Shown: positions 20,501 to 30,599, numbered from the stretch's first letter. The stretch is 64,000 bases of DNA from Dastarcus helophoroides (GCA_028583605.1 CM053328.1:30921578-30985577), one strand, 5' to 3'. Translations and numbers: made by a program. Notes: generated by a model not told the origin, from the sequence alone.

Positions 20501-23500
20501 AGGTTGGGAAACACTGAACTAGAGCAAACGGACAATTTTCTGTAAAGATTGTCTTCAAAAGTACATCGGGCAGACTAGACGATTTCTTAAAATCCGACCG
20601 AAGGAGCATTTGGATCATTTGAGGTACGGAAGAACTGAGAAGTCAAGTGTGGCTCGACATGCTTTTGAACTAGATTATAGCATAGATAATAATATAAGGC
20701 AAAAGTAGCCCAAATGAATACATGGATATATACTGAAAGTTAATGAAGAAACACCTAATTTGTAATATTTAATGCAAATATAAAATATTCATCTGTTAAG
20801 TAATACAAGCGTTAGAGCAACCTTTGCTGTGTTTTTTAATATTTTTTGGTTTCAGGGGACAAGATTTGTATTTCAATTTTTGACGATAACGAAGGACCAG
20901 TCCGTTCTACCAAAAAGAAATTATTATTAAGGAAGTAGAATTCTGGATAAATCAACTTGTAAAATTACAGAATGCAGGTTATGAGTAATTCATAACTAAT
21001 TAGAAAACCCTAATGCAACTTGAGAACTGAAGTGGCTTGATTTTTTTTTTTTTCGTGGTATCACTGATCTTTCGTTTTTACCACTGAAAGCGAAACGTAT
21101 CAAAAGAAGTCCAATATATCCAGAAAAATAGATTGGTGTTGATTTTGCTCAGGTAGTCAATTTTTCTTCAAAAATGAAGCAAGAGTCATAGCCCATGCAA
21201 AACTTAATCATATAATAACCATTAATTACTGAATTTTCGTTTCGAAATATGATACCAAGAAATGTTTCAGTCGAGTGGTAATAAATAAATATCAAGCACC
21301 GAAAATAGTGGACAGAAGAATCACGCTAGACCTACCTGTACTTATTTGCTTCGATAAATTATCTGTATTTTGTGTGGTGGTATTTAATAAATCTTCAGCA
21401 ATCAATTGACAGCTGTTTTTCCCACTGTTCTCTTTTGGAACATTTAACAGATCTTTTAAAGGCCTATTAATGAGACATCCTACAGCGCTTGCCTTTAGTC
21501 GATCGACAAGGGCAATTTCCTGATCGATTCTAACTGGTATGCTAATCTTTTTGGTCTCCACGACATTGGCAGAATTTTCATTTTGTCCAATCCTGATATC
21601 TAAATTTATGAAAAACTTTCCCGGTTCTTCTTCTGTTGCAACTGCCAAATCCTCTGAAACCAAGAGTTCTAAAAACAAATAGTTGTATTTTGTAAAACAT
21701 AATGTAAAATTATTTATTATTTGTTAGTAAAATGTCTACAGAATTCGTAGTAAGCATTTGATAGATTCACTATTCAGAATGGATGATGTAGGGAATATGT
21801 ATACTGATTGTAAAATGTCCAATACTAGTACTAGAAATGTTGGGAAATCTAAATATTTATGGTTCTTTAAAAATTATACAATGTTATTTTGGTATTTTAC
21901 TCATTTTTGTTGCTAAGAAAAACTAAAAATTCTTTTCTGAATCAGTAGCCAAAATTAATGGGGGTGCTGCGACAATGTTTAACGTTTTAAAATTTTTAAG
22001 ATTTCGACTAAAAATTTCGATATTTTCAAAACGTTACTTTTTGAAAATTTAAGATTTCTTTGAAAACTTGACAATGAAAACTTTAGATAATGTAGCGTTT
22101 TTTGAAAGGTTTTTTTTTGTAATCTCGACCTTATTTTATTTTTAGGTATTTACTTTTGTGAAAAACTGAAAACTTCTTTTAAAAATTTCCTTATTTTGAT
22201 AAATATTTAGACTTTTTGGTATTCTGTTTTTTTTGTAATTTTGTTTAAAAACTAATTACCACATTTTTTTAAAAATTTTTAATATTTGAAAATTCTTACT
22301 TTTTCTGAAAATGTAAATTTTTTCAAAACTGGTCTTTTGACCTTTTAAATTTTCGACTCATTTTAAATTTCATCTTTGTTTATAATTTTTTTTTGGAAAA
22401 TTATAATTTTTTTATTGAAAATTTCGATTTTTAGTAATTTCGACTGGTTTTTATTTAAATGTCAACTATTTTTCAAAATTTCGACTTGTTTTGCAAAGTT
22501 TCGATTATTTTTTGATTTTTTGTTGTTGAAAATTTCGCTACTTCTTAATTTTCAAAATTAACAAGAAAAATCTGGAGAAGTTTGAATTGCTAGAAGAAAT
22601 TTTAAGAACAACACTTTCAGGAAAAATGGAAATTTCGAGAAAATTTCTTTTTATAATATATTTAGGAAAAATGAAAACTGCAGAAAAAATCAAAATTTCC
22701 TAAAAAAATCGAAATATCTGAAAAAAATTTCAAAATTTTTATACAAAATGAGATTTGAGGTAAAAATTCAAAAATACCGTATTAACCTTGTTTTTTCAGA
22801 GAAATAGTAAAATGTGAGATTAAGTTGGATTTAGACTTTTTCTTGAAATTGTAATTATTTTATCAAAATGTTGACATTTTCAAAGAAATTTGAGTTTTTT
22901 CTTAACATTTTAATTCCTGCTCGAAATATTGATTTCTTCCTGAAAACTTTTACAAAAATTAGTTTTTGAAGATGTGATTTTGATCAAAATTAAAAATAAT
23001 ATAGGTTTTTAAATGTCGTAACTTCGTGAAAGAAATCTAAAATTTCTATAAAAAAATCGGAGAAAATATAAAATTTCTACAAAAAATTGTGTAATGAAAA
23101 GTGTTCAGAACATTTTGAGAAAAAAATTCGTAAGCGAAATTAGGGGTGCTGCAGTTCCACAGTGCCTATACGCCAGCCGCCACTGTTCTGGATTCTTTTC
23201 TAGACAAAAAGTTTTTGTGAAGAAAGATTCGAGTCAAAATAAAAATCTTCTGTTTGCTGAATTAGTTGAATGGGGTAAGACTTTCCATCTTAACTCTGGT
23301 ATTTTTTTATCCAATTTAGTGACAGACGCGAGTCCTGGCACTGTTGTGATAAAGCATTGTACATTTGCTAGTTGATTTTGGTTTTTTTTTATCAATCGCT
23401 TTTAATTCATCCAGCATTTGCGTTAACTACCTGTCATAATAAAATTTGCTTCTCAGTTCTACTGAGTTTACTTATTTTTTATTTTAAATAAACCATTTGT

Positions 23501-26500
23501 CCGCATTTGAGGCCTTTGCCTCATCAATATTGATCAATCACGACAGAGCAGTCAGGCAGTGTTTACCAAGATTTACGGTAAATCTCTTCTAAGGTTGTGG
23601 AATTTTTCACCTTCTTTCAGATCTTCTTACGCAGTTTTAAAGGCACTCTGCAGATCCCCAATGGGGTCGCTTGTTAAAGGCTTTCAAACCTTTCATTGTT
23701 GATTTAGATGATAGAAAAGTAGATGTTTTTGGTATTCTGACTGACGCTGCTTGACACCAAGAGCGAAGAGCTGGAGGTTTATATTTTACTGGTTCAAAAA
23801 TCGTAAGGACTCTTTTGGCCTTGACATCTTGCAACTTTTTCTGCGTGAAACTTAAAAAATATACGTTGTTTATTAATAGGTAACCCTTAAATAGTTATTC
23901 TGATCAGTGTGTTGGAGGCAAGTGCCACCTAATAGCTTTGATCCAGACTATTTGGATTCTTACACCCAGCGATCCTATAAACCGAAATTTGAAATCTAAC
24001 CACTTTGAAATACAAATCTTGTCCCCTGAAACCAAGAAAGATTAAAAAACACAAGCAAGGGTTGCTCTAACGCATTTCGATAGCCAAGCTATCATCTTCA
24101 GAGAGGTACTATATCTCTCTGACTATCGAAACGCGTTGGAGCAACCTTTGTTGTGCTGTTTAATCTTTCTTGGTTTCAGGGGCCACGATTTGTATTTCAT
24201 TTTTTTTAAGATAACCAAGGACCAGTTCGTTCCACCAAAATTCTAACCACTTTGGACACTAAATCCTCATTTTCTATTAATTACTTGAAAGAAAATTATG
24301 AATTATTTAAGCACTAATTAAAAAAAATCTATAATGCGGTTTAGCTCGACAAAGGTTACCCGTTATTATCTCTAATTATCTCCAGCTCTGGATTTATACC
24401 TTGTTTCTCTATCTTAATCAAATGTTTATCCAAAATAGAAGTTTGATAAAAATTAGAAGTTTAAGGAAGATTAGATGGTAGTTCAAGCATTGGAAAACGT
24501 TATTAAATACTCATTTAACAATTAACCCTTATGTTTTTGATTTTATTATCCGAAAATTTGATTCTTATAATCGGCGACTTCTAAAATAAAAATGAAAATT
24601 ATAAATGACGCATTTGATTCTAGAAACCACTGATTCTATTAAGTGGCATCTGCTTTAATTGTTATACCGACAGTCAGTGGCGGCTGGTCTTAAAGAGCGC
24701 AAGAGCGCGCGCCCTTCGTGAAATGAGCGATCTATTCTTTTCTATTTAATGTAAAAGTCTATTCATTTTTGTTTAATGTAAAAGATTTGGATTTATCATA
24801 TTTTTAAACACAAAATAATGATATACTAATTAACTAATAATACTTGTGAGTGACTTGGAATAAAGTACGCAAACTTTTATTCCATTATATTATATACTAT
24901 GAGGAAATTGAAATACGTTGGTGCGCGCAGAATTATGCACCTAGCGTGGCTGTCATGCAATGCCTATCAACGGCCTCCACGGGATAAGGGGAAATAAACT
25001 ACAGAATACCACGTTAAAGTTAGCCCGCGGTACGCCGCTCCGCTGAAGCGATGTTGCCAAATGGTGACTGGATATTCAATCAACGGTACGAGTCAGAGTT
25101 TGAAGTGTGTGCTAAATGCGTAAGTGCCGGCTGATCTGATTGCGATTGCTAATTGTGCCGCTCACATGCACCCATTCTAGGGTCTAATTATTAATTTGTG
25201 TAAATTTGGATTTAAACAATTTTGCTGAGAAAGGAATGAACACTTTATTTCTTTAAAAGATCGTAGAGCGGATTTTGTTTAAAAAAATTTTTTTTTTTGT
25301 GTTTTTGTAGAGTTTAATTAGAACTTTGTAATAAAATACATTTTATCTTCAAATACAGTTTTCATGAAAAAGTGATATAATTTTATTCCTATGAAAGCAA
25401 ACAATTTTAATTAAGTAATCTAGAACCGTAACCAGATGCAACCGCACAGAGTACTTCAAGGGGCTCAGAAATGTCGATAATGTTTTTTTTTGTATTCGAT
25501 GAAAATAATTTAGAGATGATAACCCAAAAATAGTTTGGAGGCTGTAAGATGTTAATTAAATTTAATTCGTAAAAATACTATTAAATATCACTTTTGTATC
25601 ATTTTTGTTTCTCTTAAATTTAATACCTTGCTATGGCACTGGAGTCACCTAAACTACTAATAGTTTTGCACAGGGCATCGAACCTTTATTTTTTTCGTTC
25701 CGGTTTTCGGTTTTCGTTCCGAGAAAAAAATCGTATCGGTTCCGTTCCGGTTTTCGTTCCGACAAAAATTGCGGTTTTTTCCGGTTTTCGGTTCAGTTCC
25801 AGCTGACTAATTTTTTAATTTTTTTAATTTAAATTGCTTTTCTAACATAATTCAGGAAATGTTCTCCCTCTTTTATAAATATTACAGCATATAACTACTG
25901 TGGTAATGCTTAAAATTTGAAGAAAATATTTCTCGATTTTTCGAATTTAAAAATTTCAGGCTGAAACTCTGAATTCTTGGTTCATTTTGAGTTCAAACTT
26001 CAAAAAAACCGTCCAACTTTATAAAAAAAAATTAGCTGATACGCGCGCACTCGCCTAGGTGAAAAAAGAGAAAGGACCCTTTAGTTATATACTTTTTGAA
26101 AGTTTCGATTTTTCTGAAGAATTCAATTTTTATTGTAAAATTTGACTTGTGTCGAAAATTTCCACAATAAAAACCCACTTTTTCACAAAGTCGATCTTTT
26201 CTCGTTTGACTTCCAAATTTTCGAAATTTTAGCTTCATTTCGAAAATTTCGACTTTTTTCAAAATTTTGATTTTTTTAATATTCCAAATTCCTCAAAAAA
26301 AACTTATTTGGTTGGTTTTGATTTTTTTGAACATTTTAGTTTATAACTTTCGTTCTTGTTAAAAATTTTATTTTTTGAAAATTACAAATTTTTTTGAATA
26401 TTTGGAATTGATCTCGAACTTGTCTGACCTTATTTTTGTAAATATCAGAAACTTCATACTCGAAATTTCACCTTTTTTTTGCAAATATAACTAATTTTAA

Positions 26501-29500
26501 ATTCGATTTTTTAAAAACATTTCAATTCTTTTTAAAAATCTGAATGTTTTCAAAGTTTTAACTTTTTGCAAATATCGACTCTCTCGGAATGTTTGTTTTT
26601 TTATTCAACTTTTTTTTAATTTTCACTTTTTCGCAAGATACTAAATTTATAAAAATGATTACTTTTTGAAAAGTCTGCCTTCGATTTTTATTGAGAATTC
26701 TTAAACATTTTTCGATTTCCTTAAAGCATTTTGTCTTTATATTTTGAAAACTTTCAAATTTTTTTAGCTTCCACTTTTTTCAAATGTTTATTTATTTTAT
26801 GAATCGCCAGACTTTTTCAGTTTGACCTTTCTCTAGGATTTTAATTTATTTTCCAAATTCTGAATTTTTTAAAAATCTTTACACATAATTTCGATCTTTT
26901 TTCCAAATTCTTATTTTTTTTTCAAAATTTTGATTTTTTCTGTAAATTTAATAAAATGACTTTTAAAAACTTCTACCCTGTTTTTTTTTAATTTTTGACC
27001 TTGGTCAAACTTTTGACAATTTCTCAAAGCTTTGATCTTTTTTTGAAAACTGAGACTTTTTTAAAAAATTTCGACTTTTTCTCGAAGTTTCGGCTTTTAT
27101 TTAGTAAACTGAACTTTTATTTGAAAAATTAGATTTTCCTTTAATTTTTGTTTCTTGAAAAATTAAATTTATTCTCAAAATTCCGACATTCTTAATATTT
27201 TCAAACCTTTTCCAAATTTAGACTTTTTTTGAAAACTTCGACCTTTTGTCATCGAAATTTCGACTTTTTCTCGAAGCTATACCTTTTTCAGAATTTGATT
27301 TTTTTTTGGAAAACTTTCTCTTTTTTCAAAATTTTGATTTTTTATAATATGATAATGTTGAAATATTTTTTTTCAAAACATATACCTTTTTTTTTGAAAA
27401 TTTCCTCTTTAGCTTAAAATTTTTACTATTTCTTGAAGTTTTAACTTTTTTTTTTAATAATTTCGACTTTTTCCCGAAAATGTTCACTTTTTTCAAAATT
27501 GCAAATTTTTGAAATATTGGAATTTTTTCAGGATTTTAATCTTTTTTGAAAAGTATTACTTTTTATCATCAAAATTGGGACTTTTTTCGAAATTAAATAT
27601 AGCTTTATCCAAAATTTGAAGTTTTTTCGAAATCTTCATTTTTTTTTCAAAAGTTCGAGTTTTTATGATAACTTTAACATTTTTTCAAAATTCGCCTGTT
27701 GCGGACATTTTTTAATTTTGGTGAAGAATCTGATTTTCCAAATTACCAATTTTTAAATTTTGAACGAATTCTACAAAAGGAATTCAAGATTTAACTAAAT
27801 TTCGATTTTAAAGCTGCCTAAATTCAAAACAATCTAAAAAAAATCGCAGCTTCGAGGCGGAAATCAAAATTTTAAGAAAAAAAGTGAAATATAGCGTAAA
27901 CAAAACCAGATAAAAATTGGAAGTTTAAATTAGACATTTTCTAACATGTCATCGTTCCAAGTTTACCCTTAAAATTTCGACTTCAATTTCAAGATTCCGT
28001 CTTTAAATTGGAATATAAATGTTGTATTTTTTTTTGAAATTTTTACTGAAATTTCCAATTTCTAGGAAAAATTAGAAATAGCAAGATTTTATCACAAATT
28101 TTGAGATTTTGGGAAGTTTTATGAAGTCGGCATAATAAAAAATCATTAGAATTTAAAATTTCGAGAAAAAAATTGGCATATTTAAAATAAAGTGAAATTT
28201 GAAGGAAAAAATTCAAGACAACTCGAAATTTTTATTAATAACTTTAAATTATATTGTAAAAGGGAAAATCCAAGTTTGAGGAAAAAAAAAACAAAGTTTG
28301 AGTGTTTGTTCTGAAGAAAAAGTTGGAATTTTCGGAAAAATTCAAATTTGCAAATAAAATTGCCAGGAAACTGGGCTTCAATAAAAAAGATTTTACTGCT
28401 TGAGTCCATATTTACAATAGCATATAAAATTTGGATTTTAAACTCGAAATTTTAGGAAAAGAAAAGACATATTTTAAGAAAAGGGTTCAAATTTCAAGAC
28501 AGAGCCGAACATTTTGAAAAAGGAATATTCAAGTTATACAACTTAAAATTCAATTTGGCTTGAAATTTTGAGAATAAAATCAACATTTTCTTAGAAAGAG
28601 TGCAAATTGTAGGTTTCTAATTGAACTTTCAAAACAATGTTCTTTAAAGTAAACTCATAATTTTGAAATGAAAGTTGCATGAATTTGTGTAAAATTTTGA
28701 AAAGGAAATTTCTAAAAAAATCCCAAACTTTAGGGTAAAGTAAAAATTATTTTAAGAACGTACAAATTCAACGAACTGAAATAAACCGTTATTTTTTCCG
28801 GTTCAGTTCCGGTTTTCGTTCCTATAAAAATAACGGTTTTTTTCGGTTTCCGGTTTTCGGTTCAGTTCCGGTTCGAAGCCCTGCTTTTGCATCTGCGCAC
28901 CCCCTGTCAAAAAGTCACCAGCCGCCACTGCCGACAGTGTTTGAGGGAATCAAGGGTCAAAAATCGGTCCTTGGTTCTCAGTTGCGTCTCTCGTACATTA
29001 AAGTACTTGGAGATAAAAAGAAGATATTCAATTTCTGGTCTATTACTTAAACGTGTCGATTTCTCAATTTAACGATGACTATTTTTGCTCAAAAGTAACA
29101 GCATTTTTCTTCCTTATACATTTCAATTTATTGCGAGGCTACGAATAATACATATTGCCTCTACTTTGGGCTATCTAAAATAATATAACTGATAACTTCA
29201 GCATGATATATGTATATGTGATAATGATATTTTCAGCAACGTCCCTTCTGAATAATTCACCTAATGGAAAAATCATTAGAGGTCAAAAGCTACGTGAATT
29301 ATAGCACATTTTAACTGTATACCTGTTGTTAATTCAGCTTTCGCTTCTACTGATTCACTAACACAACTTTTTAAAGTCGGAACAGTTTTCAAAGATAAAC
29401 CTGTTAAAGACAATAACGCCTGATCGGGAATATTACACGTAGTTAACTTTTCTTTGTAATTTGGAGTTTCTGTCCTAAAATTAAAAGATATTATGACCAC

Positions 29501-29940
29501 TTAATTGTTAATCATTTGTGGCTGCTTATTTAACAATTTATATGCGATTGTTACACTTATTAGGTATAAATAAATTTACCTTCCTTTAATTGGGTAAGGG
29601 CCATTGTCATATGGTTCTAAGTAGCTCTGAATTCGATTTATAAGGTGCCTTTCACTTTCCAATTTTTCTATAAATTTATCGCACTGATTTTTTTCTGTAA
29701 TATACTTTTTGCAATAGTTGTATATTCGTTCCTCAAGACCTTTTTTCTTTCCGTCTGTCGAATTCGAGGGATTAGACATTGAACTGGTATGTTTTATAAA
29801 ACGAAAACTGGATGAAAATTGAGTATATTGAGATACTCCTAACAAAAATTTAGAACTAACGTGACATTTTTTGACAGGTAAGAAACGTTTCAAAAAATTA
29901 ATCGAAATACTAAAGTCATTGATTGCTTCATTGGATAATT
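12049..29940 (-). CDS. Gene A: unrecognised multi-exon protein, with one +1 frame lesion
   Basis: Four exons on the minus strand join with GT-AG introns and matching phases: 29940-29580, 29474-29323, 21668-21336 and 14427-12049. The junctions create complete codons (AG|G Arg, G|AA Glu, G|AT Asp), which is strong support for the chain. The 5' end is open: the exon at 29940 begins in phase 1 after acceptor ATATCATAG, so further exons should lie upstream. The product (over 1,070 residues) is hydrophilic and Ser/Asn/Lys-rich, with a probable coiled coil (LRQEIVRQEIVKAELEALQD) and a Pro/Tyr-rich tail (PPGYYYLENYPPEYSLNYSP). I recognise no domain. The last exon carries a 1-base frame break at 14130-14134. 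Both large introns are filled with transposons and satellite. Confidence 0.75.
14650..17460. repeat. Diffuse AT-rich satellite block in gene A intron
   Basis: Reiterated TTTCTCGAAATTT / AAAATTTCAACTTTTT words in ~20-base degenerate units. No coding potential. Confidence 0.7.
15069..15203. repeat. Tandem duplication of ~72 bases
   Basis: Two adjacent copies starting AATTTTAATCTCGAACCTAA at 15069 and 15141, each with an AT dinucleotide-rich middle and ending CCCGAAATATA. Confidence 0.85.
17463..17592. repeat. (CT)n microsatellite
   Basis: About 75 uninterrupted bases of CT repeats from 17463, followed by imperfect CTCTCACT units to 17592. It lies in the 6.9 kb intron of gene A. Confidence 0.98.
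17600..18340. repeat. Satellite-like stretch after the microsatellite
   Basis: Continuation of the AAATTTCGA-type vocabulary, now mainly in the purine-rich orientation. No gene. Confidence 0.55.
18341..19119. other. Non-repetitive intronic stretch
   Basis: Higher complexity than its surroundings and free of the satellite words. A 60-codon minus-strand ORF (18703-18885, SWVDSSPETYTSHIKAKNPT) has protein-like composition, but no splice context or family match was recognised. Confidence 0.4.
19128..20516 (+). mobile_element. hAT (Charlie/Buster-like) element, internally deleted
   Basis: The ends CAGTGATTCCCAACC (19128) and its inverted counterpart GGTTGGGAAACACTG (ending 20516) are typical hAT termini. 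They are flanked by an 8-bp duplication with one mismatch: AACTTGAG at 19120-19127 and AACTAGAG at 20517-20524. The 1.39 kb element retains only the N-terminal zinc-finger part of a transposase gene. Confidence 0.92.
19811..20449 (+). CDS. hAT transposase N-terminus with BED zinc finger (ZBED5/8-like), truncated
   Basis: 212 codons. The N-terminus MNRWLKACR is followed by KRKYDSDYLQLGFHFTEDES. A BED-type finger follows: LCIICNEVLANSSLKPSLLR then THIETKHPTHKHKPLEYFKR, with C..C and H...H ligands. The first part of the catalytic region (KKIELVSLSNNTV) is present, and then similarity stops in unrelated sequence. The DDE/RNase H core is missing, so it cannot transpose itself. It could still make a DNA-binding protein; no evidence of expression is visible. 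Confidence 0.85.
   Translation: MNRWLKACRLETRHDNRDDSTESCSEVPFYQTKNKENDDRKGKKRKYDSDYLQLGFHFTEDESEPKPLCIICNEVLANSSLKPSLLRTHIETKHPTHKHKPLEYFKRKLADIKKCSLSSFFTSNEDSNMALEAPFRVSYRIERSGQVHTIAENLVGPCAKDIAKCMLGEKAAKKIELVSLSNNTVYNQLFCNMTNIYSIKFYCLFLPVIKTT
20523..20708 (+). pseudogene. Penelope-like GIY-YIG endonuclease fragment
   Basis: CKDCLQKYIGQTRRFLKIRP followed by KEHLDHLRYGRTEKSSVARH matches the second half of the GIY-YIG endonuclease of Penelope-like retroelements (YIGQT.R....R..EH motif). The 5' part was lost where the hAT element inserted; the frame ends at TAG 20706-20708. Confidence 0.85.
20815..20935 (+). mobile_element. 3' tail of foldback (P-family) retroelement, single arm
   Basis: GCGTTAGAGCAACCTTTGCT, TTGGTTTCAGGGGACAAGAT and GGACCAGTCCGTTCTACCAA are the right arm of the P-family foldback elements. 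The hammerhead-like segment is cut off just at GCGTT. It lies about 110 bases downstream of the GIY-YIG fragment in the same orientation, which links the two. Confidence 0.85.
21336..21668 (-). CDS. Gene A exon
   Basis: Acceptor TTTTTAG, donor GTAGGT; 333 bases. Encodes LLVSEDLAVATEEEPGKFFI and RIDQEIALVDRLKASAVGCL. Both junctions restore full codons with exons 7.65 kb and 6.9 kb away. Confidence 0.8.
21943..23185. mobile_element. Non-autonomous hAT element filled with satellite
   Basis: Left end CAGTAGCC (21943), right end GCCAGCCGCCACTG (ending 23185). The 8-bp target duplication is TTCTGAAT / TTCTGGAT with one mismatch. GGGGTGCTGC occurs just inside both ends. The interior is AAATTTCGAC-type satellite. 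It is pyrimidine-rich to about 22560 and purine-rich from there to about 23100, so the two halves are roughly inverted. No ORF of interest. Confidence 0.75.
23637..23870 (-). other. Exon-like open frame, unassigned
   Basis: The minus-strand reading KLQDVKAKRVLTIFEPVKYK, PPALRSWCQAASVRIPKTST and KAFNKRPHWGSAECL, with stop at 23637, has protein-like composition. It is preceded by an acceptor-like TTTCACGCAG. It lies in the 7.65 kb intron of gene A, but the flanking exons already join in phase without it. It may be an alternative terminal exon, a retrocopy fragment or chance. Confidence 0.35.
24008..24241 (+). mobile_element. Foldback (P-family) retroelement copy 1 with target duplication
   Basis: A ~234 bp near-palindrome flanked by the 13-bp direct repeat TCTAACCACTTTG at 23995-24007 and 24242-24254. 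The left arm begins AAATACAAATCTTGTCCCCT. The right arm carries the inverse and extends further to AACCAAGGACCAGTTCGTTC and CACCAAAAT. The variable long duplication points to retrotransposition rather than cut-and-paste. The left arm includes a hammerhead-like motif at 24065-24105. Confidence 0.88.
24065..24105 (-). ncRNA. Hammerhead ribozyme-like motif (P family, copy 1)
   Basis: On the minus strand, 41 bases show these parts in order. Stem I strand CTCT, core CTGAAGA, one unpaired T, stem II GATAGC-TTG-GCTATC, core GAAA, near-palindromic stem III (ATGCGT, counting the last A of the core), T as the residue before the cleavage point, stem I strand AGAG. This is the hammerhead order CUGANGA...GAAA...UH. 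The extra T after the first core segment is not canonical. Stem III can pair only weakly alone, so a dimer is more plausible. Activity is not shown. Confidence 0.6.
25677..25805. repeat. CCGGTTTTCGTTCC repeat block (inside hAT)
   Basis: TTCGTTCCGGTTTTCGGTTT and variants repeated about five times, in the complementary sense to the blocks at 7313 and 10869. Confidence 0.75.
25900..28780. repeat. Satellite interior of the hAT element, strand-switching
   Basis: Degenerate ~20-base units. The + strand reads mostly TTTCGACTTTTTC up to ~27700 and mostly GAAAAAATTGAAATTTTG after it. Confidence 0.75.
28780..28880. repeat. CCGGTTTTCGTTCC repeat block (inside hAT, right side)
   Basis: CCGGTTCAGTTCCGGTTTTC followed by repeats ending GGTTCGAAGCCCTG. 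Same orientation as the left block at 25677. Confidence 0.7.
29323..29474 (-). CDS. Gene A exon
   Basis: Acceptor AATTTTAG, donor GTATAC; 152 bases with phases matching both neighbours. Encodes TPNYKEKLTTCNIPDQALLS and a Leu/Thr-rich stretch. The intron before it is only 105 bases. Confidence 0.8.
29580..29940 (-). CDS. Gene A exon (first visible)
   Basis: Acceptor ATATCATAG before 29940, donor GTAAAT after 29580. Reads SNEAINDFSISINFLKRFLP, then a basic, helical segment GKKKGLEERIYNYCKKYITE. The upstream frame hits TGA within about 30 bases of the acceptor, so the exon boundary is needed. Alternatively translation could start at the Met of SSMSNPSNSTDG. Confidence 0.7.
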
Positions 29941-30016
29941 CTATGATATGTATAAAACCAATAATTTGTCAGATATGAATAGAAATTATTTCTTGTCAAT
30001 CTTTATAGACACTAGG

Positions 30017-30233
30017 GTTCATAACCATTAAACTTTATTAACGAATAAAAAGCAACAGATATAAAAAATTCCACAATGTTTCGATAAATATTTGCTAACA
30101 CCAGACCAGGTTTCGCATTACTGCATCATCGGCGGTCGTACCAGCAATTTGTTTAACCGTTGTTATGCTAACAAGCTCTATGGATCACAGACTCCTACGA
30201 ATATTCGTCTAATCCTAATTCTCGTCCAAAGCT
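30017..30233 (-). mobile_element. 3' untranslated tail of Penelope-like element (family PLE-1)
   Basis: Follows the GIY-YIG frame on the minus strand. It contains the hammerhead-like motif (30092-30147), then CGAAACATTGTGGAATTTTT and the end GTTAATAAAGTTTAATGGTT. The same tail recurs at 31226-31275 (+), 45055-45132 (+) and 55562-55700 (-). Confidence 0.8.
30092..30147 (-). ncRNA. Hammerhead ribozyme-like motif in PLE-1 tail, copy 1
   Basis: 56 bases on the minus strand. Outer stem TTGCT/AGCAA, stem I ACCG/TGGT (last pair G-U), core CCGATGA, one unpaired T, stem II GCA-GTAA-TGC with a GNRA loop, core GAAA, tiny stem III ACC-T-GGT (including the last core A), and C before the cleavage point. 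The core has C where canonical hammerheads have U4. Hammerheads are known in Penelope-like elements, and the position 3' of the endonuclease fits. Confidence 0.6.
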
Positions 30234-30599
30234 TTAATTAGAGGTGTGTTCTGTGGTCAGAAGATCAACCTGCTCATTCATAAGTGTACATTGACTAGAT
30301 TGTAAATATTTGTGAATTTCTATGACTTCCAAGAAATTTAGTTTTTTAGTGTTATTACAAATATGTGATCCTTCTGCTATATTCGCGCAGGTAAGTTTAT
30401 GTTGTGTTTCTAATAGATGTTTTGCAAAATTTGATCTTTCTGGATGTTGATTTTTGAAGACAGCAAGATGTTCGCTGTACCTAATGAGAAAATTACGTGA
30501 TGTTTGACCTATGTAGACAGCATTACACTCAGAGCAATTCAGTTTATAAATACCAGATTTACCATGTCGTGGAGTTTTTTCTTTTGCTGTAAAAATCAT
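30234..30599 (-). pseudogene. Penelope-like element GIY-YIG endonuclease domain
   Basis: The reading GKSGIYKLNCSECNAVYIGQ and TSRNFLIRYSEHLAVFKNQH is the GIY-YIG endonuclease that follows the reverse transcriptase in Penelope-like retroelements; it nicks target DNA. The GIY, YIG, Arg and EH positions are present, with a C..C pair between GIY and YIG. The frame ends normally at 30234. It is separated from the upstream part (30605-30874) by a frame change with stop codons, so the element is dead. Confidence 0.9.

Larger units (their letters stand above)
24675..28930. mobile_element. 4.26 kb non-autonomous hAT element carrying satellite
   Basis: Ends CAGTGGCGGCTGGTC (24675) and its inverse ACCAGCCGCCACTG (ending 28930), with a perfect 8-bp target duplication CCGACAGT at 24667-24674 and 28931-28938. 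Inside are a unique left part (to 25670), a CCGGTTTTCGTTCC block, pyrimidine-rich satellite (25900-27700), purine-rich satellite (27730-28780) and a second CCGGTTTTCG block. There is no transposase ORF, so it must have been moved in trans. Confidence 0.88.

Noticed and set aside
22376..28409. Phe/Lys-rich ORFs such as those near 22376, 26032, 27229 and 28182
   Set aside because: Low-complexity products of the satellite inside hAT elements, without a defined start or splice context.
28862..28885. tRNA B-box-like GGTTCGAAGCC
   Set aside because: It sits inside the CCGGTTTTCG repeat block, with no A box or cloverleaf around it, and related words recur in each block.
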